Virus record (IMG/VR): IMGVR_UViG_3300009597_000018
Location: 1 to 50,161 of that record
Source: a virus
DNA: 50,161 nt
Strand: one strand, 5' to 3'
In this document: positions 14,884 to 24,128 of the stretch, piece by piece
How the letters are laid out: every line of letters starts with the position of its first letter
Numbering within the stretch: the stretch's first letter is position 1
Notes under the pieces: model-generated
Told to the model about the DNA's origin: nothing
The model's database searches: none
The model's input: only the letters and a program-made list of their open reading frames with translations
Program-made: the position numbers and the translations under genes

Positions 14884-17800
14884 GTGTCTGAAACGATCGT
14901 CGTTTCCTTCGTCTCGACTTATATCGACCGGGGCGGTGCCCGGAAGATCATGGCCGACTACGAGCGGGTCAAGCGGGCCGAGAAGCAGGCTGCGACCGAC
15001 GAGGCCACGGCGGCGAAGAACCGCGACACGTACTCGAAGCAGTCGGTCGCGAACAACCGGAAGGTCGCTGACTCCGAGAAGACGCTCGCGGCCCGCGTGA
15101 AGGAGACGGGTGAAGCGGTCAGGCGAATGTCGGATTCGTTCGGCCTCGCGACGACCGAGCGCACCCGGTTCGTCAGGGCGTCTCAGCGGTGGATAGAAAT
15201 GGGCGCCAAGGACTCTGATGTGCTCTCGCGGATCAACACGGAAATGCACAAGGTGTCCGAGTCAACGAAGTCAGCGAACAGTGGGCTGCGTGGCCTCATG
15301 TCACATTTCAGGGGACTCCATCCGCACATCAACGACAGCGACCGCGCGATCCTCCGTTTCAACGGGTCGATCGCGGCGATGGGAAAATCGTTGAAGCTGC
15401 TCAAGCTCCCCGTCTTGTTCGCCGGGGCGGGGTTGGCGGCGCAGCTCATCAATGCGCTCGCGGCAGCCGCGATCGGCCTCGTAGGTTCGCTGGGGCCGTT
15501 GTCGAGCGTGCTGGTCGGGTACCCGGCGATGCTCGGCGCGCTCGGGCAGGGGTTCATCGCTGTGAAGCTCGGCCTGAAGGGCGTCGGGGACGCGTTGAAG
15601 CAGATGGACGACCCGGAGAAGTGGGCTGAGGCGTTGAGGAAGCTGACCCCGGCCCAGCGCGAGTTCGCGAGAGAGATGAAGGAGTCGAAGAAGGTGCTGG
15701 ACGCTCTGTCGCAGTCGGCGGCGAAGGGTTTGATGCCGGGTCTGACGGAGGCGTTGAAGGGGCTGATCGGTAACCGCGGACTCATCGGCATCTTGAAGTC
15801 GGAGCTGGAAGCGACCGGCGAGGCCGTCGGCGGGCTGGCGGTCAGGTTCTCGGAGGCGATGAAGTCGGCTGACCGGATGGCCGACCTGAAGACGATCATG
15901 GCCGGGAACCGGGGGATGATCGATGACCTCGGGACGGGGCTTGGCGGGTTGGCGGACGCGCTCCGTCACGTGATGGTGGCGGCGCAACCGTTCATCGAGT
16001 GGATCGGGCAGGGGATCGCGAAGTTCGGTCAGTGGGCCGCGAAGTCGGCGGAGGCGGGCCGCGAGACAGGCAAGCTGGCGGCGTTCTTCGAGCGGTCGAA
16101 GGAGTCGATTCGGATATGGGGCGACTTCCTCGGGACGATGGCCGAGATGCTCGTCAAGGTCGGGGCGGCAGCGAAGCCGCTTGGAGACTCGATCCTCCGG
16201 TCGTTGACGACGGAGATGAAGGGTGTCAACGAGGTGCTCGACACCCCGGCCGGGGCCGAACGGCTGCGCCGGTGGTTCATGGACATGCACGACCCGATCT
16301 GGGAGATGGCACGGCTGATCCGTGACTTGGGGAGCGCGATGGGCAGGATCGGCTCTGATCCTGATTCGACCAAGTTCGTCGAGATGATCCGGGTTGATCT
16401 TCTCCCGGCACTTGAGTCGCTCGTCACGTCCTCGCTGCGCGATATAGGGCCGTATCTGATCGACCTTGGCGAGTCGTTCGCGAGCCTGTTCGCGATCCTC
16501 GGAGGCACGAACGGTCCGCTTGTAGCGATGACGAGAGCCATTGCCGGGTTCATCGACTTGATCGTCAAGGTGGCAACGAACTTCCCCGGCGGTTCTGCGC
16601 TGTTCTCGGGGTTGGTTACGACGTTCGCGGTCTTGAAGGGGCTGAAGTTCGCGGCGATGATAACCGGCCTCAAGGGCGTCTACGGGTGGATGCTCAAGAT
16701 CGTTGGGTTGGGCGCGGGCGGCGGCGCGCTGTCGTTGCTGGCCGGTGGCGGCTTGATGGGTCTTCTTGGCAAGGGTGGGGTTGCCGCTGGCGGTGCGGGC
16801 GCGGCCGTGCGCGGGGCGGCGGGGCGAGGTGTCGTCCCGGTGTTCGTCACGAACATGGGCGCGGGCGGTGCCCTCGCCGGAGGGAAGGGCGGTGTCCTCG
16901 CCGGAGGGAAGGGCGGTGTCCCTGCGGTTGTCGCGTCCGGAGGCAAGGGCGGCAAGATCGCGAACATTCTGCGGGGCGCTGGCCCTATCGCGTCGATCCT
17001 TGCCGGGCTTGGCTTGGTCGCGGGCGGGACGATGTTGGGAGACAAGGTCGGCGGCAACAAGGGGAGCGCGCTCGGGAATATGGCGATGGCGGGCGGTGCC
17101 GGGCTGATGTTGGGCGGCCCACTGCTCGGTGCGCTCGCGGCGCTCGTCGCTGGCGGCGGCACCGCGCTTTGGAAGGGCAACAAGGACGGCGGCGGCGGCT
17201 GGACGGACGTGTTCGACTTGACGCCGTGGAACAATCGTGGGGATCAGCCGTCGAGGTGGGGTACCCGTGGTGGGCCTCCGGGCGGCGGGCCTGCCGTGGC
17301 GGGGGCCGGGCTAGGCAACGAGCTTGCGTCTGGCGCGCAGGCGAAGGCGCGCAAGCAGGCGATCTCGGACTTGAAGGCGTACAACGAGGAGCTGAAGGCT
17401 GGCGCGAAGATCGCGGAGCGCAACCTCGCCAACGCGAAGGGGCCGAAGGAGCAGGCAAAGGCGTTCCGCGAGCTAATGAACATTCGGAAGGAGCAGGTCG
17501 CGGTCGAGAAGGATCTTGCGGAGCAGTCGAGGCTTCAGGGCATCGGGGTGTCGCAGCACGCGAAGGCGCTCCGGAAGGTCAGCGACGAGTACCGCAAGCA
17601 GGGGCAGGCCGCTCGCAAGTCGGGCGACATGGGCAAGGTGATGGAAAACGCCAAACAGTACGCCGCCCACATGAACGAGGTCGCGAAGGCGTACGGGAAG
17701 GCCGACCCTGCCGCGTCGAAGTATGCGAAGACGGCGGCGGCGCTCGCGAACGAGCTTGGCCGTGTCCCGTCGGAGAAGGAAATCCGGGTCAAGATGTCCT

Positions 17801-20772
17801 CCGACGACGCGGAGCGGAAAGCGGAGCGTCTGAAGAAACGCACGGACGACATCAAGTCCAGCATCTCTATCGCGACCACGATGAAGGACAACGCGACCGC
17901 CACGATCGACCGGATCGACCGGCGGATGAAGGGGTTGAAGGACCGGATCGTCGCGGCGAAGGTGAGGGGTGACTGGCGGGAAGCCGACCGTCTCCAAACC
18001 CGCCTGGACAGGTTGAAGGCGAAGAAGCTCGAACAGAAGGTCCTTGTCGGGGCGGCGATGGCCGAGATCGAGCGGCTTCAGAGGCGACTCAATCGGTTGG
18101 AGAACATCAACAGGACGATCACCTACCGGGGGATCGTCGTCGGCAACTTCCCTGGGCAGGCTCCGGGCCGCGCGGGCGGGCGTGTCGGCGCCGACGGTGT
18201 TATCCGAGCAGCGGTTGGCGGCCGGATCGGGAAGGTCGCGGCGGCGGCGAAGGGTGTGCTCCGGGCTGCTGGCGGTGCCCGCGTTCCTGGTGGCATGTCG
18301 GGGGTGGATCGGGTTCCGGCGTTGCTCGCACCGGGCGAGTTCGTCGTCACCGACGACGGGGAGCGGATGCTTGAGCGGATGACCGGGATGCCCGGCGTGC
18401 TCGACTATTTGCAGGGGAGGCAGCGTCCGCACATGGCGGCCGGGGGCGGCCGGGTCGATGGTCTGCTTGGGTCGCTCGGGATGCAGACGGGCGGCAACGT
18501 CAGGAAGGCGTTGATCGCCCGGATGCGTCGCATCCAGGCGCTTCTGCGGTTCCCGAAGCAGTTGACGCCGAAGCGGAGGATCGCGTTGCGGAAGGAGCTG
18601 CGCGCGATCATCGCGAAGTTACAGAGGCCGATCGACAAGACGCCGATCTATGCGGGCGCACCACCTCTGACGCCGTCGCAGGACGCCGCCTTGCTCGCTT
18701 CCGATCCGGCCGCGTGGTACGCGCAGAACATTTCGCCCGGCCCTGGCCCCGATGGGCGCCCGGTGCCGCAGACGCGCCCGGTGTCGATGCGGTGCGCGAC
18801 GGGGTGTTTCCCGTGGGGCGGGCTGTGCTGGTGCCAGGGCGACCTTGAGGAGTTCTACGCGTGGCTGCGCGGCCACGGCGGTGCCCACAAGTTCAACTCG
18901 TGGTGTGCTGCGCATCCGAAGCAGTGCGCGATCCTCGGGTACAAGGCGGCGTCGGTGCAACGTTCGGCGAAGCCGGGCGCGGCGGTGTTGCCGCCGTCTG
19001 CGTATGCGGCGCCACCGCCGGGGGTGAGGTCGAACATGGGCGGGGCGGCCGGGGCGGCGGGATCGTATTCGTCCGGGTCGCTCGCGAGGTCGTTGTGGGA
19101 CGAGGCGGCGCTTGCGAAGTCGTATGGGGCGTACCAGATCCAGACGCACAACCCTTCTTCGACTCTTCCGTCGGGTGCGCCGTCCGACCATGCCCGGTAC
19201 CCGTCGAGGGCGCTCGACGCGATGTTCTCCCCGGCGACGGGGACGAAGAACCCGAAGGCGCTCGGGTTCTACCGGGCGATGATCGGGCGGCCTGGCATCC
19301 ACTATGCGATCTTGGGCGGCACGATTTGGTCAACGTCGCGTGGGCAGCACTCGTACTCTCCGGCATCTGCTCACGCGAACCACGTTCACGTGTCCGGGTT
19401 CCGCCGCGGCGGCCGTGCGCTGGGCAGAATGATCGGGTTGGCAGGCGGCGGCAAGGTCGGCGACACCGTCCCGGCGATGCTGACACCGGGCGAGATCGTG
19501 TTGAACGCCGGGCACCAGGCGCGGTTGAGCAGGATGATCGGCGGCCCGGCGGGCGCGGACGCGGGCGAGTACCTGGCGATGACGCTCGGGCTGCCTGTCG
19601 TGTCCCCGAACGGCGGCACCGTCCGCGCGGCCGATTCGACGTGGCTGACGTGCGGGACGCACGGGTCGGCGGCCACGAACGGGGCGTGCCCGCCCGGCCG
19701 GTTCTACTGGAAGGGCCGCTGCTACGCCCCCGGTTCCTGCGACGGGTTCAAGCTCGACCTGGCGAAGTGCGGCAGCAGCAGCTTCCTCACGTGGTGCTGC
19801 GCCCACACGGTCGAGTGCGAGATGTTGGACTGCTCGCCGAGGCCGCTTCAGTGTTTGCCGCCGCTCCCGCCCGGTTCGGCCGAGGAGGACGTTCCTGCTT
19901 CGACGGGCGGCATCGCGCCGGGCGGCCAGGGCGGCACGACGACCGGAACGACCGGCGGCACCACGGGAGGTTCGACCGGCGGCACCACGGGTGGCTCTAC
20001 GGGTGGCTCTACGGGCGGCACGACGGGGGGTTCGACGACGAACCCATGCGGAGGGGGGGTCCGGTACTTCGGCGGCAAGTTCTACGCGACGTGGCCCGCG
20101 ATGGCGGACGCCGTCGAGGCGGCCGGGATCAACCCGTGTACGTTCGCGGCCCGCCACTTGTCTCTGATGGCGTGCTACGGGATCACCGCCGAGGAGGCGT
20201 GCGGGACGATAGGTGGATGCACCGAGTGTGACGACATCTGTTCCAGCCCGACGTGTTGCGGCTGGGACTCCGAGCTGTGCGCCGAGCCGCCGGTCGAACC
20301 CGACGACCCCGGTGGCGGCGACATTGGAGGCGGCGACGGCGGGGCGGTTGATACGGGGCCGACTCTCGGCGAGCGTGTCCAGTCGTTCCTGTCGCCGTCG
20401 CAGACGGCGGCCCGGATCGCGCAGATCCAGTTCGAGCGGCTCGGCATCCAGCAGCGGCTCGGCGGCATGTACGACTCCGGGGGCGCGGCCCGCGCCGAGT
20501 TCATCAAGAACACGATCATCCCGGCGTTGCAGGCCGAGCTTGCCGCGATCCAGGCGGCGATCACGATGGCGGCCGGTGACACCGAGCTTCAGAACAACCT
20601 GCGTGAGGCGTTCGAGTCGAAGCAGAACGAGATCCTTCAGGCGCAGTTGGAGGCGCAGGAGTCGATCAAGACGAACACCGGGGAGCTGCTCAAGGCGTTC
20701 CAGGGCAGCCTCGGTTTCGAGTTCGGCGGGGCGAGGCAGACCGATCTGCTCGGGATGGGAGTTGGGGCCTGA
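14884..20772 (+). CDS. Tape measure protein with M15-like peptidase domain and Cys-rich modules
   Basis: The 1962-residue product sets tail length and is the largest protein here. It starts at GTG 14884. Residues ~20-120 are coiled coil; ~170-235 are hydrophobic (VLFAGAGLAAQLINALAAAA); ~840-1090 are coiled coil. GGMSGVDRVPALLAPGEFVV and a second copy, DTVPAMLTPGEIVLN, are typical tape-measure motifs. Residues ~1394-1505 resemble an M15-type zinc peptidase (SDHARYPSRALD with His1436, Asp1445; HANHVHV with His1500 and His1502), likely for wall passage. Three Cys-rich modules lie at ~1302-1356, ~1590-1650 and ~1721-1766, and a Gly-Thr-Ser repeat at ~1682-1722. An element half-copy precedes the gene. 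Confidence 0.9.
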   Translation: MSETIVVSFVSTYIDRGGARKIMADYERVKRAEKQAATDEATAAKNRDTYSKQSVANNRKVADSEKTLAARVKETGEAVRRMSDSFGLATTERTRFVRASQRWIEMGAKDSDVLSRINTEMHKVSESTKSANSGLRGLMSHFRGLHPHINDSDRAILRFNGSIAAMGKSLKLLKLPVLFAGAGLAAQLINALAAAAIGLVGSLGPLSSVLVGYPAMLGALGQGFIAVKLGLKGVGDALKQMDDPEKWAEALRKLTPAQREFAREMKESKKVLDALSQSAAKGLMPGLTEALKGLIGNRGLIGILKSELEATGEAVGGLAVRFSEAMKSADRMADLKTIMAGNRGMIDDLGTGLGGLADALRHVMVAAQPFIEWIGQGIAKFGQWAAKSAEAGRETGKLAAFFERSKESIRIWGDFLGTMAEMLVKVGAAAKPLGDSILRSLTTEMKGVNEVLDTPAGAERLRRWFMDMHDPIWEMARLIRDLGSAMGRIGSDPDSTKFVEMIRVDLLPALESLVTSSLRDIGPYLIDLGESFASLFAILGGTNGPLVAMTRAIAGFIDLIVKVATNFPGGSALFSGLVTTFAVLKGLKFAAMITGLKGVYGWMLKIVGLGAGGGALSLLAGGGLMGLLGKGGVAAGGAGAAVRGAAGRGVVPVFVTNMGAGGALAGGKGGVLAGGKGGVPAVVASGGKGGKIANILRGAGPIASILAGLGLVAGGTMLGDKVGGNKGSALGNMAMAGGAGLMLGGPLLGALAALVAGGGTALWKGNKDGGGGWTDVFDLTPWNNRGDQPSRWGTRGGPPGGGPAVAGAGLGNELASGAQAKARKQAISDLKAYNEELKAGAKIAERNLANAKGPKEQAKAFRELMNIRKEQVAVEKDLAEQSRLQGIGVSQHAKALRKVSDEYRKQGQAARKSGDMGKVMENAKQYAAHMNEVAKAYGKADPAASKYAKTAAALANELGRVPSEKEIRVKMSSDDAERKAERLKKRTDDIKSSISIATTMKDNATATIDRIDRRMKGLKDRIVAAKVRGDWREADRLQTRLDRLKAKKLEQKVLVGAAMAEIERLQRRLNRLENINRTITYRGIVVGNFPGQAPGRAGGRVGADGVIRAAVGGRIGKVAAAAKGVLRAAGGARVPGGMSGVDRVPALLAPGEFVVTDDGERMLERMTGMPGVLDYLQGRQRPHMAAGGGRVDGLLGSLGMQTGGNVRKALIARMRRIQALLRFPKQLTPKRRIALRKELRAIIAKLQRPIDKTPIYAGAPPLTPSQDAALLASDPAAWYAQNISPGPGPDGRPVPQTRPVSMRCATGCFPWGGLCWCQGDLEEFYAWLRGHGGAHKFNSWCAAHPKQCAILGYKAASVQRSAKPGAAVLPPSAYAAPPPGVRSNMGGAAGAAGSYSSGSLARSLWDEAALAKSYGAYQIQTHNPSSTLPSGAPSDHARYPSRALDAMFSPATGTKNPKALGFYRAMIGRPGIHYAILGGTIWSTSRGQHSYSPASAHANHVHVSGFRRGGRALGRMIGLAGGGKVGDTVPAMLTPGEIVLNAGHQARLSRMIGGPAGADAGEYLAMTLGLPVVSPNGGTVRAADSTWLTCGTHGSAATNGACPPGRFYWKGRCYAPGSCDGFKLDLAKCGSSSFLTWCCAHTVECEMLDCSPRPLQCLPPLPPGSAEEDVPASTGGIAPGGQGGTTTGTTGGTTGGSTGGTTGGSTGGSTGGTTGGSTTNPCGGGVRYFGGKFYATWPAMADAVEAAGINPCTFAARHLSLMACYGITAEEACGTIGGCTECDDICSSPTCCGWDSELCAEPPVEPDDPGGGDIGGGDGGAVDTGPTLGERVQSFLSPSQTAARIAQIQFERLGIQQRLGGMYDSGGAARAEFIKNTIIPALQAELAAIQAAITMAAGDTELQNNLREAFESKQNEILQAQLEAQESIKTNTGELLKAFQGSLGFEFGGARQTDLLGMGVGA

Positions 20773-22760
20773 TGGCGGTACGCGATCTGAAGCTCGGGAG
20801 CATCGACCTTGTCACGCTGCTCGGGGTCCCGACCGAGGGGTTGGGCGCGACCGTCGAGGTGTCGGGCGGCACCCCGGTTGCGGGCCAGCCCGCACCGGTC
20901 GCGTTCTCGCTTGAGATCCCCGTGTACGGCGGCCAGGACGAGTCGAACCCGTACACGCGCGGCCTCGTGTTGCGGCGGGCGCTCCGGTCGCTTCTGAATA
21001 ACACGGCGGCGCGCACCGAGGGCATCTACATGCAGTTCGCCCGTGACAGCGAACTGAACGCGTGGCTGATCGTCGGCAAGGCCGACCTCGCCTACGGGGA
21101 CGGTGGGATCACGCTCGCGGACTTCAAGCTGACGCTGGCGGAGTGCTACGTGCTAGGCCGCCGCAGGACGCACCGGCCCGCGAGGCGGTGCGAGTTCTAC
21201 ACGCTCGGGGACGGCGAGATCGCCCGTGACGTGCTCGGCCGCGCGTACTCGTCGGCGTTCGCGGGGTTCACGGCGCTCCCGTTGGGGAGGCTGCCGTCCG
21301 GGGCGACCGACGTGTGGCTGAATGAGCAGGAGCCGGTGTCCCCGGCGACGCTGTCTGGCTTGTGGACGGACACGGCGCAACTGTGGGGCCGCACCGCCGC
21401 CACGTTCCCCCACGCTTCGATCCTGTCGTTCGAGCAGCCCGAGGCGTCCGAGAACGTCGGGGACGCCCGGATCTTCGACCGGAAGGGCCTCACGGCCCCG
21501 ACGCTGACGCTGGCCGGGGACAAGGACCCGTCCGTGTACGGGTGGGAGCAGGTCTACGGGCCTGACTTCCCGTTGACGGCGGCCGAGGTTCCCGCGCTCG
21601 ACAACGGGGTGTGCCGCCTGACGTGGAACGCGACTCAGAAGGCGATGGTGGTCGAGTTCGCGACCGGCGGTGCCGCCTACGTCGAGGTGGGACGGCTGAT
21701 GTTCCGGAACGCGACGGAGGCGCTTGTCGCCCCCACGAACATCAGCGTCCACTCGTGGACGCGGGAGCGGGCGACGATCCGGTTCGACGTGAAGACGGCG
21801 ACGCAGACGCAGCGCGTGTACGTGACGTTGGCGCGCGGGTGGACGGGGCCGAAGGTGGACTGCTACATCACGAACACGTCGGGCACCGTGAACGGGACGG
21901 CGAGGTGGGCACCGTTCAACAACGGGGCCGCTACGGTCATCCGTGCCGCCGATTGCGACATCAGCGACGACACGACCGGGTACTCGTGGAACGACACGGC
22001 GTGGTGGACGGTCGGGGCGGCCGACGAGCCGTGGTTCATGCACCACGTCAGGAGCCAGGTTTTGTACGCGGGGTTCGTCCCGGCGGATTCCGGGGTGGTG
22101 ATCCAAACGATCGACGACACCCTCGGGTACGGCTCAACGAGGAAGGCCGTGGAGGTGAGGAGGTCTACGGGGGTGACGACCACCGGCCCCGCGTACTACG
22201 GGTTCCGGATGAACGTCGGTGTCGCTCACGCGTCGTGGGAGCTTGAGGCCGAGGCGTGGATCAACTCGGGTGGCACCCGGACGTTGGTTGCGGACGCGAA
22301 CGCTTCGCCGGGCAGCGGCAACTCGGCGGTGAACGACACGCAGACGGCGGAGACGGCGGCGACGGTGATCTTCACGAACGCGGGCGCGCTGTCGGGGCTG
22401 GCTGCCTCCACGTACGGGCTGTGGGCGCGTGTGCGTATCCAGACGGGCACGGGAACCTTGAACGCGCGTGGGTACTACGGTGCCTCACCGATCGCGGCAG
22501 CGGCCACCTCGACGACGACGGGCACGAGCTTCTACTGGCTCTACCTCGGTGACTGGACGAAGGCGTCGAGCGATCTGTCTGTGCGTCTGTGGGGCACGGG
22601 CGGTGTGACGGCCTGCCGGATCGACCGGATCGCTCTGGTGCCGGGCGCGGACGACTCGGCTGCGTTGACGCACACGCTGTTGAACTCGACACGGACGGTC
22701 GCGGCCACTGCGATGCTGGACTCCCGGATGGTGCCGACGCTTGTTTCGCGAGGCTTGTAG
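20772..22760 (+). CDS. Distal tail protein / minor tail protein (662 aa)
   Basis: ATG at 20772 overlaps the tape measure stop (TGATGG). The gene after the tape measure in siphophages is normally the distal tail protein, which forms the tip ring and carries the baseplate. The N-terminal ~150 residues (FSLEIPVYGGQDESNPYTRG, GIYMQFARDSELNAWLIVG) are beta-rich as expected; the larger C-terminal part has further beta domains (SWELEAEAWINSGGTRTLVA), perhaps carbohydrate-binding. The family is often ~250-300 residues, so this has an added domain. Confidence 0.7.
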   Translation: MAVRDLKLGSIDLVTLLGVPTEGLGATVEVSGGTPVAGQPAPVAFSLEIPVYGGQDESNPYTRGLVLRRALRSLLNNTAARTEGIYMQFARDSELNAWLIVGKADLAYGDGGITLADFKLTLAECYVLGRRRTHRPARRCEFYTLGDGEIARDVLGRAYSSAFAGFTALPLGRLPSGATDVWLNEQEPVSPATLSGLWTDTAQLWGRTAATFPHASILSFEQPEASENVGDARIFDRKGLTAPTLTLAGDKDPSVYGWEQVYGPDFPLTAAEVPALDNGVCRLTWNATQKAMVVEFATGGAAYVEVGRLMFRNATEALVAPTNISVHSWTRERATIRFDVKTATQTQRVYVTLARGWTGPKVDCYITNTSGTVNGTARWAPFNNGAATVIRAADCDISDDTTGYSWNDTAWWTVGAADEPWFMHHVRSQVLYAGFVPADSGVVIQTIDDTLGYGSTRKAVEVRRSTGVTTTGPAYYGFRMNVGVAHASWELEAEAWINSGGTRTLVADANASPGSGNSAVNDTQTAETAATVIFTNAGALSGLAASTYGLWARVRIQTGTGTLNARGYYGASPIAAAATSTTTGTSFYWLYLGDWTKASSDLSVRLWGTGGVTACRIDRIALVPGADDSAALTHTLLNSTRTVAATAMLDSRMVPTLVSRGL

Positions 22761-24128
22761 GTGGCGAAACCTCCTGACGACCCGGTCGCGTGGGGCGTCC
22801 ATCCTCGCGGACGCGAGATCGTGGCGCGCCGCGAGAGGGACGCTAAGACGTTCTGGCTGCCGGGGCCGGGCAAGGCGGAACCTGTCCACACCACACTGTT
22901 CGGCAAGAACCTTCACTTCGACGGCGGCGGCGGATGGGACACGGTCGAGCTGCGCTTCGTGGAGGACGGGGTGGGTGGCTGGCACGCCCCGAAGGCTCCG
23001 TACTCCGCGGCGGTGGGTGCTCTCGGCGTCGAGATTGCAAAACGGGAGAACGGACGCGGGCTGAGATGGCTAACCGACCGGGCGGTCACTGTCGATCCCG
23101 GTACCGGCCATTGCTTCATATCGGGGTCGGAGTTGGTCGGGACGCCGCTCGCGTTTCTGACAGATGGGCTTCACTGGTATCTGACCAGGAGCGGTCTGAA
23201 GTTCAAGACGAGGATCAGTTCTCCGATCGGGCAGCGCGGGTTTGCCTTCCCGTTCGCGAAGCTCGGGGCGGGGCCGAACCCGTCGATTGACGCGGCCGGG
23301 AACGTCGTGTTCGGAACCGATTTCTTCGTGCGTAAGCCTTACGCACTCGGGGCCGACGGCGAGACGTACGAGGGGGGCGGGTGGGAGATCGGGCCGGGAG
23401 CAAGGCTAGGGTTCACGTGGGATGATTCGACGTTCCCGGCGGCGGCGTTCCCTTACGTGCTCGACCCGACGACCGAGTTCCCGATCGGGGTCAGCTCCGA
23501 TGACGGGTACACGGGCGGCCCCAAGTTTTTCCCGGTCCCGGAATACTGGCCGTGGGACGTGACTGCGGAAAACACCGTCTCTGAAACGCTCATGCTTGCG
23601 AGGACGCACATAGCTACGAGGTATTACGATCAGAGGACGGTTCATCTGCGATGGGACACGTCATCGCTCCCTAGCACCGTGGACGTGCTTGAAGCGTCTT
23701 TGCTGGTCTACATCGTGGGAGCAGACAACGCGGATTTCGATCCTGATTACTGGTATCGCGACGATGGCGACCACGATATTGCGATGGTTTGGAGGGATTT
23801 CGGGGACACCATCGACGCGGAAACCGACCACGTTTTCGATGAAAGCAGCCCGGATGCTGGACTGTTCGACATCACGACGCTCACACTCGACGGCGTCCAT
23901 GAGTTCGTGCTGACGGACGCAGACACGGCCGTCAACAAGGACGGCAACACAGGACTTCGGATTCTGATTGACGGAGTCGGTCTCCCGACCGACGAGACGA
24001 CGAACACGGTTGCGTTCCCGTCGTTCGACACCACGTTGGAGTACCCGATCCCGATTCTTGCCGTGACGCACACCGCGCCGCCGGTAGAGGTGCTAGTCGC
24101 GCGCACCTACGTGGGGACGGCCTTCTGA
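22761..24128 (+). CDS. Tail protein, paralogue 1 of tandem pair (455 aa)
   Basis: GTG at 22761 abuts the previous stop. Shared features with the next gene: an R-D-A-K-T-F-W-L-P start, FGKNLHFDGGGGWDTVELR, a conserved AAFPYVLDPTTEF segment (~residue 232) and a C-terminal tail PILAVTH...PPVEVLVARTYVGTAF. The C-terminal half (VHLRWDTSSLPSTVDVLEAS) resembles DNRLRE/CBM96-like beta domains seen in secreted and phage tail proteins that bind surfaces. Codon use is slightly less GC-biased near 23500-23800. Likely a baseplate or fibre component. Confidence 0.65.
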   Translation: MAKPPDDPVAWGVHPRGREIVARRERDAKTFWLPGPGKAEPVHTTLFGKNLHFDGGGGWDTVELRFVEDGVGGWHAPKAPYSAAVGALGVEIAKRENGRGLRWLTDRAVTVDPGTGHCFISGSELVGTPLAFLTDGLHWYLTRSGLKFKTRISSPIGQRGFAFPFAKLGAGPNPSIDAAGNVVFGTDFFVRKPYALGADGETYEGGGWEIGPGARLGFTWDDSTFPAAAFPYVLDPTTEFPIGVSSDDGYTGGPKFFPVPEYWPWDVTAENTVSETLMLARTHIATRYYDQRTVHLRWDTSSLPSTVDVLEASLLVYIVGADNADFDPDYWYRDDGDHDIAMVWRDFGDTIDAETDHVFDESSPDAGLFDITTLTLDGVHEFVLTDADTAVNKDGNTGLRILIDGVGLPTDETTNTVAFPSFDTTLEYPIPILAVTHTAPPVEVLVARTYVGTAF

